Source: Rhodococcus tibetensis | GTDB taxonomy: Bacteria; Actinomycetota; Actinomycetes; Mycobacteriales; Mycobacteriaceae | Reading direction: 5' to 3' | DNA length: 64,000 nt | Assembly (NCBI RefSeq): GCF_024438035.1 | Contig: NZ_JANFQF010000020.1 | Location: 1-64,000 of the forward strand | In this document: one piece after another, positions 43,996-52,477 of the stretch | Layout of the letters: each line of letters opens with the position of its first letter | How positions within the stretch are numbered: the first letter of the stretch is position 1 | Made by a program: the position numbers and the translations under genes | Notes under the pieces: model-generated | Seen by the model: the letters and a program-made list of their open reading frames with translations, nothing else | The model's database searches: none | What the model was told of the DNA's origin: nothing

Positions 43996-45372
43996 ATGAC
44001 GACGGTATCGCCCGCCATGGCTGCCACAGCTGAGATGATCAGCGCCCGACTCGAACGCCTGCCCATGAGCAGGTGGCACATCAAGGCACGCGTCATCGTC
44101 GGAGCCGTCACGTTCTTCGACGGCTTCGACCAGCTGATGATCGCCTACTCGCTCCCCGTTCTCACTCCCAAGTGGGACCTCACTCCGTCCTCGATCGCCT
44201 GGGTGATCGCCATCGGCGGTATCGGCATGCTGGTCGGCGCGCTCGCCGGCGGCTGGTTCGCCGACCGCGTAGGACGACTCAACGTCATCATCGCCTCACT
44301 CGCCCTGTATGCGGTGATGAGCCTCGGTATGGCGTTCACCGACAGCCTCACCCTGTTCCTCGTCTTCCGATTCGTGCAAGGCATCGGTCTCGGTGCCGAG
44401 GTCCCGGTGGCTGCGAGTTACATCGGCGAGATCACCAAAGCCCACAAACGTGGCCGCTTCGTCCTTCTCTACGAGGTGATCTTCCCGGTCGGCCTCGTCA
44501 TGTCGGCCATCGTGTCGGCCTGGGTGGTGCCCAACTTCGGCTACGAGATTCTGTTCGCCCTCGGCGCCCTGCCGATCGTCCTGCTGCCGTTGCTGTGGAA
44601 GCTCCCCGAGTCGCCGCGCTGGCTCGCCTCCCGCGGACGCTTCGAGGACGCGGACAAGGCGATGACGCAGATCGAACGTGAGATCACCGACAAGTACGGC
44701 AAGGCTCTGCCTACCCCGCAACCCCTGCCCGCCGTCGCCGTCGACATCCGGCGCGGTCGGTTCATCGAAGCGTTCCAAGGCATCTACCTGCGCCGCACCC
44801 TGATGCTCGCGGCCATCTGGGGATGCGCCTACTTCGTCAACTACGGCATCGCATCCTGGCTGCCCACGCTGTACCGCTCCGCCTTCGACGTCAGCGTCGA
44901 CACCGCCCTGCACTACAGCATCGTCACCAGCGTCGCCGGTCTGCTGGGCTGCATCCTCGTCGCATTCCTCATCGACAACCTCGGTCGCCGCATCTGCATC
45001 ACCGCGTCGATGGTCCTGTGCTCGTCGCTGCTCTTCCTGCTCGCCGCGACCGGTGCGGACACCGCGACGAAGGTCCTGTTCTGGTCGGCCGGATCCGCCC
45101 TGTTCGTCTTCGCCGTCAACATGGCGCTCTACGTCTACACCGCCGAGCTGTACCCCACCCGGATGCGAGCCATCGGCTGCGCGATCGGTGGTGCAAGCGG
45201 ACGCCTCGGCATCATCGTCGGACCCCTCGCCGTCGGCGCCATCCTCGATGGTGGCGGCACGCTCACCATCGTGTTCGGAATGTTCTCCGCAGTCGCCCTG
45301 ATCGGTGCCCTCGTGGTCGGCTTCTTCGCCGTCGAAACCCGCGAAAAGACCCTCGAGGAGATCTCGCAGTGA
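43996..45372 (+). CDS. MFS transporter, aromatic acid/sugar acid symporter type
   Basis: A 458-residue, 12-helix importer. ATG 43996 has GAGG 6 bases upstream; ATG 43990 overlaps that site. Between helices 2 and 3 is the MFS signature GWFADRVGRLNVI. The first helix contains FFDGFDQLMIAYSLPVL, an acidic motif typical of aromatic-acid:H+ symporters (D-G-x-D). The central loop has PESPRWLASRGRFEDADKAM, as in sugar porters. It overlaps the aldehyde dehydrogenase start (GTGA). It probably brings in the substrate of the downstream ring-cleavage genes, with which it shares an operator. Confidence 0.9.
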   Translation: MTTVSPAMAATAEMISARLERLPMSRWHIKARVIVGAVTFFDGFDQLMIAYSLPVLTPKWDLTPSSIAWVIAIGGIGMLVGALAGGWFADRVGRLNVIIASLALYAVMSLGMAFTDSLTLFLVFRFVQGIGLGAEVPVAASYIGEITKAHKRGRFVLLYEVIFPVGLVMSAIVSAWVVPNFGYEILFALGALPIVLLPLLWKLPESPRWLASRGRFEDADKAMTQIEREITDKYGKALPTPQPLPAVAVDIRRGRFIEAFQGIYLRRTLMLAAIWGCAYFVNYGIASWLPTLYRSAFDVSVDTALHYSIVTSVAGLLGCILVAFLIDNLGRRICITASMVLCSSLLFLLAATGADTATKVLFWSAGSALFVFAVNMALYVYTAELYPTRMRAIGCAIGGASGRLGIIVGPLAVGAILDGGGTLTIVFGMFSAVALIGALVVGFFAVETREKTLEEISQ

Positions 45373-46877
45373 CCGTTCTCGACATCCAGGAAGCGACACT
45401 GCCGTTCGCCCCGATCGCCGATCGGATCTTCGTCGCAGGAACGTGGCGGCAGGGGACAGGGTCGGCCTTCGAGGTGACCGATCCGTCCACCGGACAGGTC
45501 CTGCAGGTCGTGCACCAGGCCACGACCACCGACGTCGACGAGGCGGTCCGTCAGGGCCGCGCCGCCGCCGACGACCCGGCCTGGCGAAGCCTGCTGCCAC
45601 ATCAGCGGGCGAAATTTCTGCACCGCATCGCCGACGCGATCGAGTCGAAGACCTCCCGGCTCGCACTGTTGCAGAGTTACAACACCGGCAAGACCGTCGC
45701 GGAAACCACCGCACTCGTCGGCAGCGCGGCGGGCACGTTCCGTTACTTCGCCGCCGTCCTCGAAACCGCGGACGACGACCTCACCACCCCGCGCGGCAAC
45801 TTCCTCACGATGAGCGTTCTCGAGCCCATCGGCGTGGTCGGCGCCATCGCACCGTGGAACTCGCCGGTGGCCAGCGACGCGCAGAAGATCGCCCCCGCCC
45901 TGGCGGCAGGCAACGCCGTCGTCCTCAAGCCCGCCGAGTGGACACCGCTGGTGTCGCTGGAACTCGCGCGAATCATCGACGGGACGGGCTTGCCCGCCGG
46001 ACTGCTGTCGGTGCTGCCGGGCAAGGGCTCGGTGGTCGGCGACGCCATCGTCACCCACCCCGGTGTCGGAAAGGTGACGTTCACCGGCGGCACCAACACC
46101 GGACGGTCCATCGCCCACGCGGCAGCCGACAAGCTGATGCCCGTGTCGCTGGAACTCGGCGGCAAGTCGCCGACGATCGTGCTGGACGACGCCGACCTCG
46201 ACGCCGCCGTCAACGGCGTGATGTACGGGATCTTCTCGTCCACCGGGCAGAGCTGCATCGCCGGATCCCGGTTGTTCGTCGACCGCCGCATCTACGGCGA
46301 ATTCCTCCAGAAACTGGTGGCCAAGACGCAGCGACTGCGACTCGGGCCCGGCCGCGACCCCGACACCCAGGTCGGGCCGATGGTCCACCGCAAGCACCGC
46401 GACAGCGTGGCCGCATACGTCGACCTCGCTCGCGAAGAGGGCGGACGAGTGCTGTGCGGCGGGGCGATCCCCGACGGCGAGCGACTGCGCGACGGCGCGT
46501 ACTACCTGCCGACGATCATCGACGGGCTCCCCAACAGTTCACGCACCTGCCAGGAGGAGATCTTCGGACCCGTCCTGGTGGCACTGCCGTTCGACGGCGA
46601 TGCGGATCTGGTTGCGCAGGCCAATGATTCGGTGTTCGGTCTGGCGTCGGGAATCTGGACGCGCGACTACCGCCGCGCCTGGAAACTCGCACGCCGTCTC
46701 CAGGCCGGCACGGTGTGGATCAACACCTACAAGCAGTTCAGCATCTCGACGCCGTTCGGTGGCGTCAAGGAGAGCGGGCTCGGGGTGGAGAAGGGGCGCA
46801 GCGGTATCGCCGCCTACTCGCGGCAGAAGAGCATCTACTGGGGCCTCGGCGAGGAACCCAACCCCTGGGCAGGTTGA
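45369..46877 (+). CDS. Aldehyde dehydrogenase family protein
   Basis: A 502-residue NAD(P)-dependent dehydrogenase. Catalytic Glu262 is in LELGGKSPTIV and nucleophile Cys296 in TGQSCIAGSRLFV. The cofactor motif is GVVGAIAPWNSPVASDAQKI and the C-terminal signature is FGGVKESGLGVEKGRSGIAA. It is coupled to the MFS importer by a 4 bp overlap. Members of this branch oxidise aromatic or hydroxylated aldehydes such as benzaldehydes and muconic semialdehydes. In this context it may take the aldehyde made by the ThDP decarboxylase at 50822. Confidence 0.92.
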   Translation: MTVLDIQEATLPFAPIADRIFVAGTWRQGTGSAFEVTDPSTGQVLQVVHQATTTDVDEAVRQGRAAADDPAWRSLLPHQRAKFLHRIADAIESKTSRLALLQSYNTGKTVAETTALVGSAAGTFRYFAAVLETADDDLTTPRGNFLTMSVLEPIGVVGAIAPWNSPVASDAQKIAPALAAGNAVVLKPAEWTPLVSLELARIIDGTGLPAGLLSVLPGKGSVVGDAIVTHPGVGKVTFTGGTNTGRSIAHAAADKLMPVSLELGGKSPTIVLDDADLDAAVNGVMYGIFSSTGQSCIAGSRLFVDRRIYGEFLQKLVAKTQRLRLGPGRDPDTQVGPMVHRKHRDSVAAYVDLAREEGGRVLCGGAIPDGERLRDGAYYLPTIIDGLPNSSRTCQEEIFGPVLVALPFDGDADLVAQANDSVFGLASGIWTRDYRRAWKLARRLQAGTVWINTYKQFSISTPFGGVKESGLGVEKGRSGIAAYSRQKSIYWGLGEEPNPWAG

Positions 46878-46938
46878 GCGACCCGCTCGTGGCAAATTGA
46901 GCGACCCGCTCGTGGCAGATTGAGCGACCCGCTCGTGG
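46874..46938 (+). repeat. Three tandem 23 bp hairpin repeats
   Basis: The unit TTGAGCGACCCGCTCGTGG plus 4 bases starts at 46874, 46897 and 46920; the first 19 bases are identical in all three. Each unit contains GAGCG-ACC-CGCTC, a 5 bp stem with a 3 base loop. The array begins over the stop codon of the aldehyde dehydrogenase (46875-46877) and lies 95 bp before the next gene. It could act as a bidirectional transcription or RNA-decay barrier, or be a small mobile repeat. Confidence 0.9.
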
Positions 46939-46982
46939 GATAGGTCGGGCAGAAAGAAATTCCCGCCAGCTCTGTACGACCC

Positions 46983-47016
46983 AATACTTTAGCGCTAAGA
47001 TATTGAGACCTAAGCA
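46983..47016 (+). promoter_or_regulatory. Operator for the ring-cleavage operon
   Basis: TTAGCGCTAA (46989-46998), a perfect 10 bp palindrome, follows a weak -10-like AATACT. The following bases (AAGATATTGAGACCTAAGCAA) align with those after the site at 43938 with one gap. The block ends 15 bp before the dioxygenase start. It marks the two units as one regulon. Confidence 0.6.
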
Positions 47017-47030
47017 ACTGGAGGCATGCG

Positions 47031-47960
47031 ATGAACCAACCCATAGCCCGGCTGCGGTGCCTGCGCTCCGTGGAACTGCGCACGCAGGCCAGCATCGAAT
47101 CCACCGAGTTCTACTCGGAGGTCTGGGGCCTTCGCGTTGTCGATCAGGGCGCGACCGGCGCCTGGCTGCGGGGAACCGGTGAGCACCACCACGCGCTGCA
47201 GCTCACCCAGGCCGAGCGGAACGGCCTCGGCCGCATCACCTTCGCAGTCGCCACACCCGCAGAGGTCGACGAGGCCGCCCGCCGACTCGAGTCCTGGGGT
47301 GTGCCGATCGTCAGCGGGCCGGGCCCCGTCGACGATCTCGGCGGCGGCTACGGCGTGAGCCTGGTCGACCCCGAGGGTCGCGTCGTCGAACTGCTCGCCG
47401 ACGCGCTCGCGGTCCCGAAGCTCGGTCGCGAGGACGCCGTCCCAGTGGGTGTCACGCACGTCGTCCTCAACACCGTCGACATCGACGCCGCGGTGACGTT
47501 CTACTGCGACGTCCTGGGCATGCGGGTCTCCGACTGGTCCGAGCACCAGATGGCGTTCCTGCGCTGCAACACCGACCATCACAGCATCGCGTTCAATCAG
47601 GCCGAGTGGACGTCGGTGAATCACGTCGCCTACGAGATGCCCACCGTCGACCACTTCATGCGCGGCATCGGCCGGTTGCGTCACCACGGCGCCGTGCCGC
47701 TGTGGGGTCCGGGCAAGCACGGCCCCGGCGACAACACCTTCTCCTACTTCGCCGATCCGGCAGGGCTGGTGTGCGAGTACACGTCCGGCATCGCACAGAT
47801 CGACGAGGACCGGTGGCTGTGCAAGGTATGGCGCCGGGTTCCGGAACTCTCCGACCTGTGGGGCACCGCGGGCCCGCCGTCCACGCAGGTCCGCGACCAC
47901 ATGGCCGGCATCCCCGACCCCGGCGCGTTCGAGCGGTTCGACCTCGGGCGGGCGTCGTGA
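47031..47960 (+). CDS. Extradiol ring-cleavage dioxygenase (type I, VOC fold)
   Basis: A 309-residue two-domain protein like BphC. The iron ligands of the C-terminal domain are in place: His143 (GVTHVVLNT), His198 (VNHVAYEMP) and Glu249 (VCEYTSG). Supporting second-sphere residues are His183/His184 and Tyr239 (TFSYFADP). It would open a catechol-type ring next to the hydroxyl pair using O2 and Fe(II). The next gene is a C-C hydrolase-like protein, the usual next step in meta-cleavage. ATG 47031 follows CTGGAGGCATGCG. Ring substrate unknown. Confidence 0.88.
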   Translation: MNQPIARLRCLRSVELRTQASIESTEFYSEVWGLRVVDQGATGAWLRGTGEHHHALQLTQAERNGLGRITFAVATPAEVDEAARRLESWGVPIVSGPGPVDDLGGGYGVSLVDPEGRVVELLADALAVPKLGREDAVPVGVTHVVLNTVDIDAAVTFYCDVLGMRVSDWSEHQMAFLRCNTDHHSIAFNQAEWTSVNHVAYEMPTVDHFMRGIGRLRHHGAVPLWGPGKHGPGDNTFSYFADPAGLVCEYTSGIAQIDEDRWLCKVWRRVPELSDLWGTAGPPSTQVRDHMAGIPDPGAFERFDLGRAS

Positions 47961-48739
47961 CGCACGTCGTCGAATCCGGTTCCGGCCCCGCGCTGCTCCT
48001 GCTGCACGGGATCGGGGGCGGCGCAGACAGTTTCGCGCCGCAGTTCGACGAACTGTCGTCGTCACTGCGACTGCTGGCCTGGGACGCTCCCGGCTACGGC
48101 CGCAGCGAAGACCCGGGCCGTCCGTTCGACCTCGACGACTACGCCGACGCCGCCGCCGACCTGATCCGCGACCGTTGCGGTGACGCGGGAGCGCACGTCC
48201 TGGGAATGTCGTGGGGCGGCGTGATCGCCACCCGGCTGGCGATGCGTCACCCCGGGCTCGTGCGGAGCCTGCTGCTCGGCAGTTCCACCGTCGGCTCGGG
48301 AGCGGACGACGAAGCCGCCGGCCGGATGCGCGCCCGGGCGGCGATGCTCGATCGGGAAGGTGCGGAAGCCTTTGCCGCCGAACGGGCCCCGCGGCTGCTG
48401 TCCGGGACCGCAGACGACCAAGTGACCGCGAAGGCCACAGCGATCATGGCGTCGTCGATCCGGCTGCCCGGCTACGGGTACGCCGCGGAGTCGATGGCGG
48501 CCACCGATCACACGGCCGATCTGCCGAAGATCGACATCCCTACGCTCGTCCTCGGCGGAGACGAGGACAGTGTGACCGGGGTTCCCGCGAGTCAGGTGCT
48601 CGCAGGAGGAATTCCGGGCGCCGTGTTCGTCACCATCCGGGGTGCCGGGCACCTTGCGAACCAGGAGCGGCCGGAGGCCTTCAACGCCTGGGTCGAATCC
48701 TTCATCCACATCACCGAACGCCTACGCAACCACTTCTAG
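47957..48739 (+). CDS. Alpha/beta hydrolase, meta-cleavage product hydrolase-like
   Basis: A 260-residue hydrolase. Oxyanion loop LLLLHGIGGGADSF, nucleophile Ser in VLGMSWGGVIATR (about residue 84), acid in VLGGDEDSVTG and His in GAGHLANQERPEAF are all present. GTG 47957 overlaps the dioxygenase stop. BphD/MhpC-type enzymes split the ring-opened dienoate into a 2-hydroxypentadienoate and an acid. Enol-lactonase is the alternative. The hydratase and aldolase that would follow BphD are not in this operon. Confidence 0.85.
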   Translation: MTHVVESGSGPALLLLHGIGGGADSFAPQFDELSSSLRLLAWDAPGYGRSEDPGRPFDLDDYADAAADLIRDRCGDAGAHVLGMSWGGVIATRLAMRHPGLVRSLLLGSSTVGSGADDEAAGRMRARAAMLDREGAEAFAAERAPRLLSGTADDQVTAKATAIMASSIRLPGYGYAAESMAATDHTADLPKIDIPTLVLGGDEDSVTGVPASQVLAGGIPGAVFVTIRGAGHLANQERPEAFNAWVESFIHITERLRNHF

Positions 48740-48753
48740 AGAAGGAGCACGAC

Positions 48754-49260
48754 ATGACACTCGAATACGGCACCGCCGATCTGAAGGAATTCACCGACTC
48801 GCTGATCCTCACCCGTGGCTCCCGCCACGAGGACTGGGACACCCTGGGTTTCCAGGCCAAGGCCGGCGACCAGTTCAAGCGCGCGCAGATCCGCTACGTC
48901 GGCTCCGGCGCGACGGGTAACCACGAGAACGACAACCGCACCATTGCCTCGCGCGGATTCACGTTCTCCAACATGCTGCTTCCCGCCGGCGCCGAGGGCC
49001 CGGAGCACACCCACCACGACGCCGAGGAAGCCTTCTTCGTCCTCGAGGGCGAGGTGGAGGTCGGTGTTCACCGCGACGGCCAGGTGGAGAAGCGCACCCT
49101 CGGTTACCGCGACATGATCGTCGTCCCGGCCGGTGTTCCGCGCAGCCTGAAGAACAACGGTGACAAGGACGCTCTGTTCTGCGTCATCATCGGCGCGCAG
49201 AAGCCGCAGATCCCGACGTACCCCGAGACGTCGGCCATGCACGGCGTGACGCGGGACTGA
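48754..49260 (+). CDS. Cupin domain protein
   Basis: A 168-residue single-domain cupin. The metal motif is EHTHHDAEEAFFVLEGEVEV (about 84-103; two His and a Glu), and the second cupin motif is GYRDMIVVPAGVPRSLKNNG, which lacks a clear His. GAGAAGGAGCACGAC precedes the ATG. Small cupins in such clusters act as dioxygenases, isomerases or decarboxylases. The exact reaction is not visible. Position after the hydrolase suggests a role on the ring-opened product or as an auxiliary oxygenase. Confidence 0.85.
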   Translation: MTLEYGTADLKEFTDSLILTRGSRHEDWDTLGFQAKAGDQFKRAQIRYVGSGATGNHENDNRTIASRGFTFSNMLLPAGAEGPEHTHHDAEEAFFVLEGEVEVGVHRDGQVEKRTLGYRDMIVVPAGVPRSLKNNGDKDALFCVIIGAQKPQIPTYPETSAMHGVTRD

Positions 49261-49262
49261 CC

Positions 49263-50012
49263 GTGAATCTCGACGGCCGGAGCATTCTCGTCACCGGGGC
49301 GGGGCGGGGTCTCGGCCTCGCCCTGGCCCGCCGGCTCGGCGAGGACGGCGCCACCCTGTGGCTCGCCGACATCCGCGAGGACTGGGGCGAGGACGCGGCG
49401 GCGAGCCTGCGCGCCGGCGGCGTCAAGGCACAGTTCGTCCGGGTCGATCTCCGCGACGCGGAGTCCGTCGACGCGATGGCGGCCACCGTCACCTCCGGTG
49501 GCCCGCTGTACGGCCTCGTCAACAACGCGGCCCTCGCGGACGGCGTGGGCGGCAAACCGATCCACGAACTCGACATCGACGAGTGGGACCGGGTGCTGGG
49601 CGTCAACCTGCGCGGCACCTTCCTCGTGAGCAGGGCGATCGTTCCCTCCATCATCGGGAACGGGGGCGGACGAGTCGTCACCATCGGCTCCGACGCCGCC
49701 CTGTACGGTTCGCCGCGTCTCGCGCACTACATCGCCTCCAAGGGCGGGGTGGCCGCGCTGACCCGCGCCATGTCCCGCGACCTCGGGCCGCACGGCATCA
49801 CCGTCAACACCGTCTCGCCCGGTCTGACCGAAAGCGAATCGGCGCAGAAGGTTCCGGAGCACCGGCACGAGCTGTACCGCCTGGGCCGTGCGCTCGAGCG
49901 GCCGCAGCAGCCGTCGGATCTCGTCGGCGCCGTCGCGTTCCTGATGGGTCCCGAGGCGTCGTACATCACCGGCCAGCAACTCGTCGTCAACGGCGGATTC
50001 GTCCTGCACTAG
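49263..50012 (+). CDS. SDR family oxidoreductase (classical)
   Basis: A 249-residue short-chain dehydrogenase. Cofactor site VTGAGRGLGLALARRLGEDG (about 10-29), Asp in LWLADIRED (NAD type), NNAA motif in LVNNAALADG, catalytic Tyr and Lys in HYIASKGG. The tail (SYITGQQLVVNGGFVLH) is standard for tetrameric FabG-like enzymes. The GTG start lies 2 bp after the cupin stop. It probably interconverts a hydroxyl and keto group of a pathway intermediate. Confidence 0.9.
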   Translation: MNLDGRSILVTGAGRGLGLALARRLGEDGATLWLADIREDWGEDAAASLRAGGVKAQFVRVDLRDAESVDAMAATVTSGGPLYGLVNNAALADGVGGKPIHELDIDEWDRVLGVNLRGTFLVSRAIVPSIIGNGGGRVVTIGSDAALYGSPRLAHYIASKGGVAALTRAMSRDLGPHGITVNTVSPGLTESESAQKVPEHRHELYRLGRALERPQQPSDLVGAVAFLMGPEASYITGQQLVVNGGFVLH

Positions 50013-50028
50013 AGAAGGGGACCACGTC

Positions 50029-50811
50029 GTGGACCTGCAACTGAAAGACCGCACCCACCTGGTGACCGGCGGAAGCTCGGGAGTCGGGCTCGCCACCGTC
50101 GCGATGCTGCTCGAGGAGGGTGCCAACGTCGTCACCTGCGCGCGCGACCGCGACCGGCTCGACTCCGTGATCGCGCCGCTGCCCGGCAGCAACCGCGTCC
50201 TCACCGCGTCCTGCGACGTCCGGGACCCCGCCGCGGTCGCCGCGCTGGTCGACGCCGGTGTCGCCCGATTCGGCGGCCTCGACGGTCTGGTCAACAACGC
50301 AGGCAAGTCCCGCATGGTCCCGCGCAGTGAGGCGACCCTCGACGACTGGCGCGACGAACTCGACCTCAAGTTCTCCAGCGTCCTCAACACCACCTCGGCC
50401 GCCCTGCCGCTGCTGCGCAAGTCCGACGCCGCGTCCATCGTCAACATCTCAGCGGTGCTCGCACGTCAGCCCGAGCCGCGACTGGTCACCACCAGCGCCG
50501 CCCGGGCCGGGCTGCTGAACCTCAGCAAGTCGCTGTCGCTCGAACTCGCCGCCGACGGCATCCGCGTCAACTCGGTGTCGCTCGGACTGGTCGACACCGG
50601 CCAGTGGCGGCGCCGCTACGAGGAATCCGGCACCGACGCCACATTCGCCGAATGGGAGGCGGAGATTGCCCAGGACCGCGGCATCGGCCTCGGCCGATTC
50701 GGCCGCGCCGACGAGGTGGCCGCCATGATCGTGACCCTGCTGTCCCCACGCTCGTCCTACGTGACGGGCACCAGCCTCGACGTCTGCGGAGGCGTCGCGC
50801 GCTATGTCTGA
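50029..50811 (+). CDS. SDR family protein lacking the catalytic Tyr/Lys
   Basis: A 260-residue SDR fold. The cofactor motif VTGGSSGVGLATVAMLLEEG and NNAG motif (LVNNAGKSR) are normal. Where Tyr-x-x-x-Lys is expected it reads RLVTTSAARAGLLNL: Tyr is Thr and Lys is Arg. Ser is present (NISAVLA). A branch of SDR proteins shows this TSAARAG signature, so it may catalyse with other residues or bind substrate only. The C-terminus has the normal SYVTGTSLDVCGG. AGAAGGGGACCACGTC precedes GTG 50029. It may pair with the classical SDR upstream. Confidence 0.85.
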   Translation: MDLQLKDRTHLVTGGSSGVGLATVAMLLEEGANVVTCARDRDRLDSVIAPLPGSNRVLTASCDVRDPAAVAALVDAGVARFGGLDGLVNNAGKSRMVPRSEATLDDWRDELDLKFSSVLNTTSAALPLLRKSDAASIVNISAVLARQPEPRLVTTSAARAGLLNLSKSLSLELAADGIRVNSVSLGLVDTGQWRRRYEESGTDATFAEWEAEIAQDRGIGLGRFGRADEVAAMIVTLLSPRSSYVTGTSLDVCGGVARYV

Positions 50812-50821
50812 GAGGAACACA

Positions 50822-52477
50822 ATGTCTGCAGGAAATGACAAGCAGGTGGGTAATGGGGGCGACCTGCTCGTCCAGGTGCTGCGCGAGGCCGGTGTCGACA
50901 CCGTCTTCGGCATCGTGAGCGTCCACAACCAGCCCCTGGTGCAGGCGGTCAGCAAGCACCTGCGGTTCGTGCCGGTCCGGCACGAGGCCACCGCGGTCAG
51001 CGCCGCCGACGGGTACGCCCGCGCCACCGGCGGACTCGGCTGCGCTCTCACGAGCACCGGCACCGGTGCCGGCAACGCGGCCGGTTCGCTGATCGAATCG
51101 CTCAGTGCCGGAACGTCGGTGCTGCACGTGACGGGCAACGTCGAGAGCCGCTACCTCGGCTCGGGTCGCGGCTTCATCCACGAGACCAAGGATCAGCTGG
51201 GGATGCTGACGGCGACGTCGAAGCATGCTGCCACCATCCTCGACACCGACAGTGCGGGAAAGACGTTGCGGGAGGCGGTTGCCCAGGCTCTGGCAACGCC
51301 CGGCGGTCCGGCGAGCATCGAGTGGCCGATCGACCTCCAGTACGCCGAGCACGAGATCGACGTGGTGGAGGCGGCGCAGGAGTCGCCGCGCACGCCGGAC
51401 GCCGACGAACTCGCTGCGGCACTGTCGTTGCTGGCAGCGGCCGAGCGCCCCGTCATCTGGGCCGGCGGCGGCGTCGCACGAGCCGGTGCCCAGCTGACCG
51501 AACTGGTCGAGCGGTGGGGTGTCCCGTTGCTCACCAGCAACTCCGGTCGTGGAGCCGTGCCCGAGGACCATCCGCTGTGCATCGGCAACTACGGCAATAC
51601 CCCCGCGGGGCGCGAGCTCCTCCGGGACGCCGACCTGCTGCTGTCGCTGGGTACGCACTTCCGGTCCAACGAGACCGGCGACTACTCCATGCCCGTTCCC
51701 GCCGTGCACGTCCAGGTCGATATCGACGCGGCCGCGCTCGGCCGCGTGTATCCCGCGCAGGCCGGGGTCACCGCCGACATCGCGACGTTCCTCCGGCAGC
51801 TGTCGGGCCTGGCTCCCGTCGACGCCGCCTGGACCGAACGTGCCCGCGCCACCCGCGAACTCGTCCGCAGCAAGCAGCGCGCCGGACTCGGTGATCACGC
51901 GGTGCTGTGCGATTCCGTGCGCGCGACGTTCCCGCAGGATTCGGTGATCGCCCGCGACGTCACCATCGCGTCGAGTTCCTGGGGCAACCGGCTGCTGCCG
52001 ATGTTCGACCCCAAGTCCAACGTCTTCCCCCGCGGCGGCGGCATCGGGCAGGGCCTGGGCATGGCCATCGGTTCCGCACTGGCCGACGAGACCCGGCCCA
52101 CCCTGGCCCTCGTCGGCGACGGCGGCCTGGCCGTCCACTTCGGCGAGATCCTGACCATGGCGCAGGAGAAGCCGTGGCTGGTGCTGCTCGTGTTCAACGA
52201 CGGCGGCTACGGCGTGCTGCGCAACATGCAGAAGGGCGGCGGCGAAGACACTTACGCCGTCGACCTCGTCACCCCCGACTTCCCGTTGCTGGCGCAGTCC
52301 ATCGGTGTGCCGTACCTGCGGATCGGAGGCGCAGACGAGGCCCACGACGTGCTCGCCGACGCGGTGTCGCGGCAGGCGCCGGTGATCGTCGAGGTCGATC
52401 TCGCCGCCTACGGCGAGATGCCGGCACCGTTCACGCCGCCCGTCGCGGTGCCCGGACAGAATGGAAATAAAAAATGA
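50822..52477 (+). CDS. ThDP-dependent decarboxylase/lyase, benzoylformate decarboxylase-like
   Basis: A 551-residue three-domain ThDP enzyme. ATG 50822 is preceded by GAGAGGA; another ATG at 50804 overlaps the SDR stop. The cofactor-activating Glu is in VPVRHEATAVSAADGYARAT. The ThDP/Mg site is LVGDGGLAVHFGE through FNDGGYGVLRN. The middle domain has RPVIWAGGGVARAG. Relatives include acetolactate synthase, benzoylformate decarboxylase and oxalyl-CoA lyase types. In a catabolic operon with an aldehyde dehydrogenase, decarboxylation of a 2-keto acid to an aldehyde is the likeliest job. It overlaps the flavin hydroxylase by 4 bp. Confidence 0.88.
   Translation: MSAGNDKQVGNGGDLLVQVLREAGVDTVFGIVSVHNQPLVQAVSKHLRFVPVRHEATAVSAADGYARATGGLGCALTSTGTGAGNAAGSLIESLSAGTSVLHVTGNVESRYLGSGRGFIHETKDQLGMLTATSKHAATILDTDSAGKTLREAVAQALATPGGPASIEWPIDLQYAEHEIDVVEAAQESPRTPDADELAAALSLLAAAERPVIWAGGGVARAGAQLTELVERWGVPLLTSNSGRGAVPEDHPLCIGNYGNTPAGRELLRDADLLLSLGTHFRSNETGDYSMPVPAVHVQVDIDAAALGRVYPAQAGVTADIATFLRQLSGLAPVDAAWTERARATRELVRSKQRAGLGDHAVLCDSVRATFPQDSVIARDVTIASSSWGNRLLPMFDPKSNVFPRGGGIGQGLGMAIGSALADETRPTLALVGDGGLAVHFGEILTMAQEKPWLVLLVFNDGGYGVLRNMQKGGGEDTYAVDLVTPDFPLLAQSIGVPYLRIGGADEAHDVLADAVSRQAPVIVEVDLAAYGEMPAPFTPPVAVPGQNGNKK

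Noticed and set aside
46874-46938. CRISPR array
   Set aside because: Only three contiguous 23 bp units with no spacers and no cas genes.
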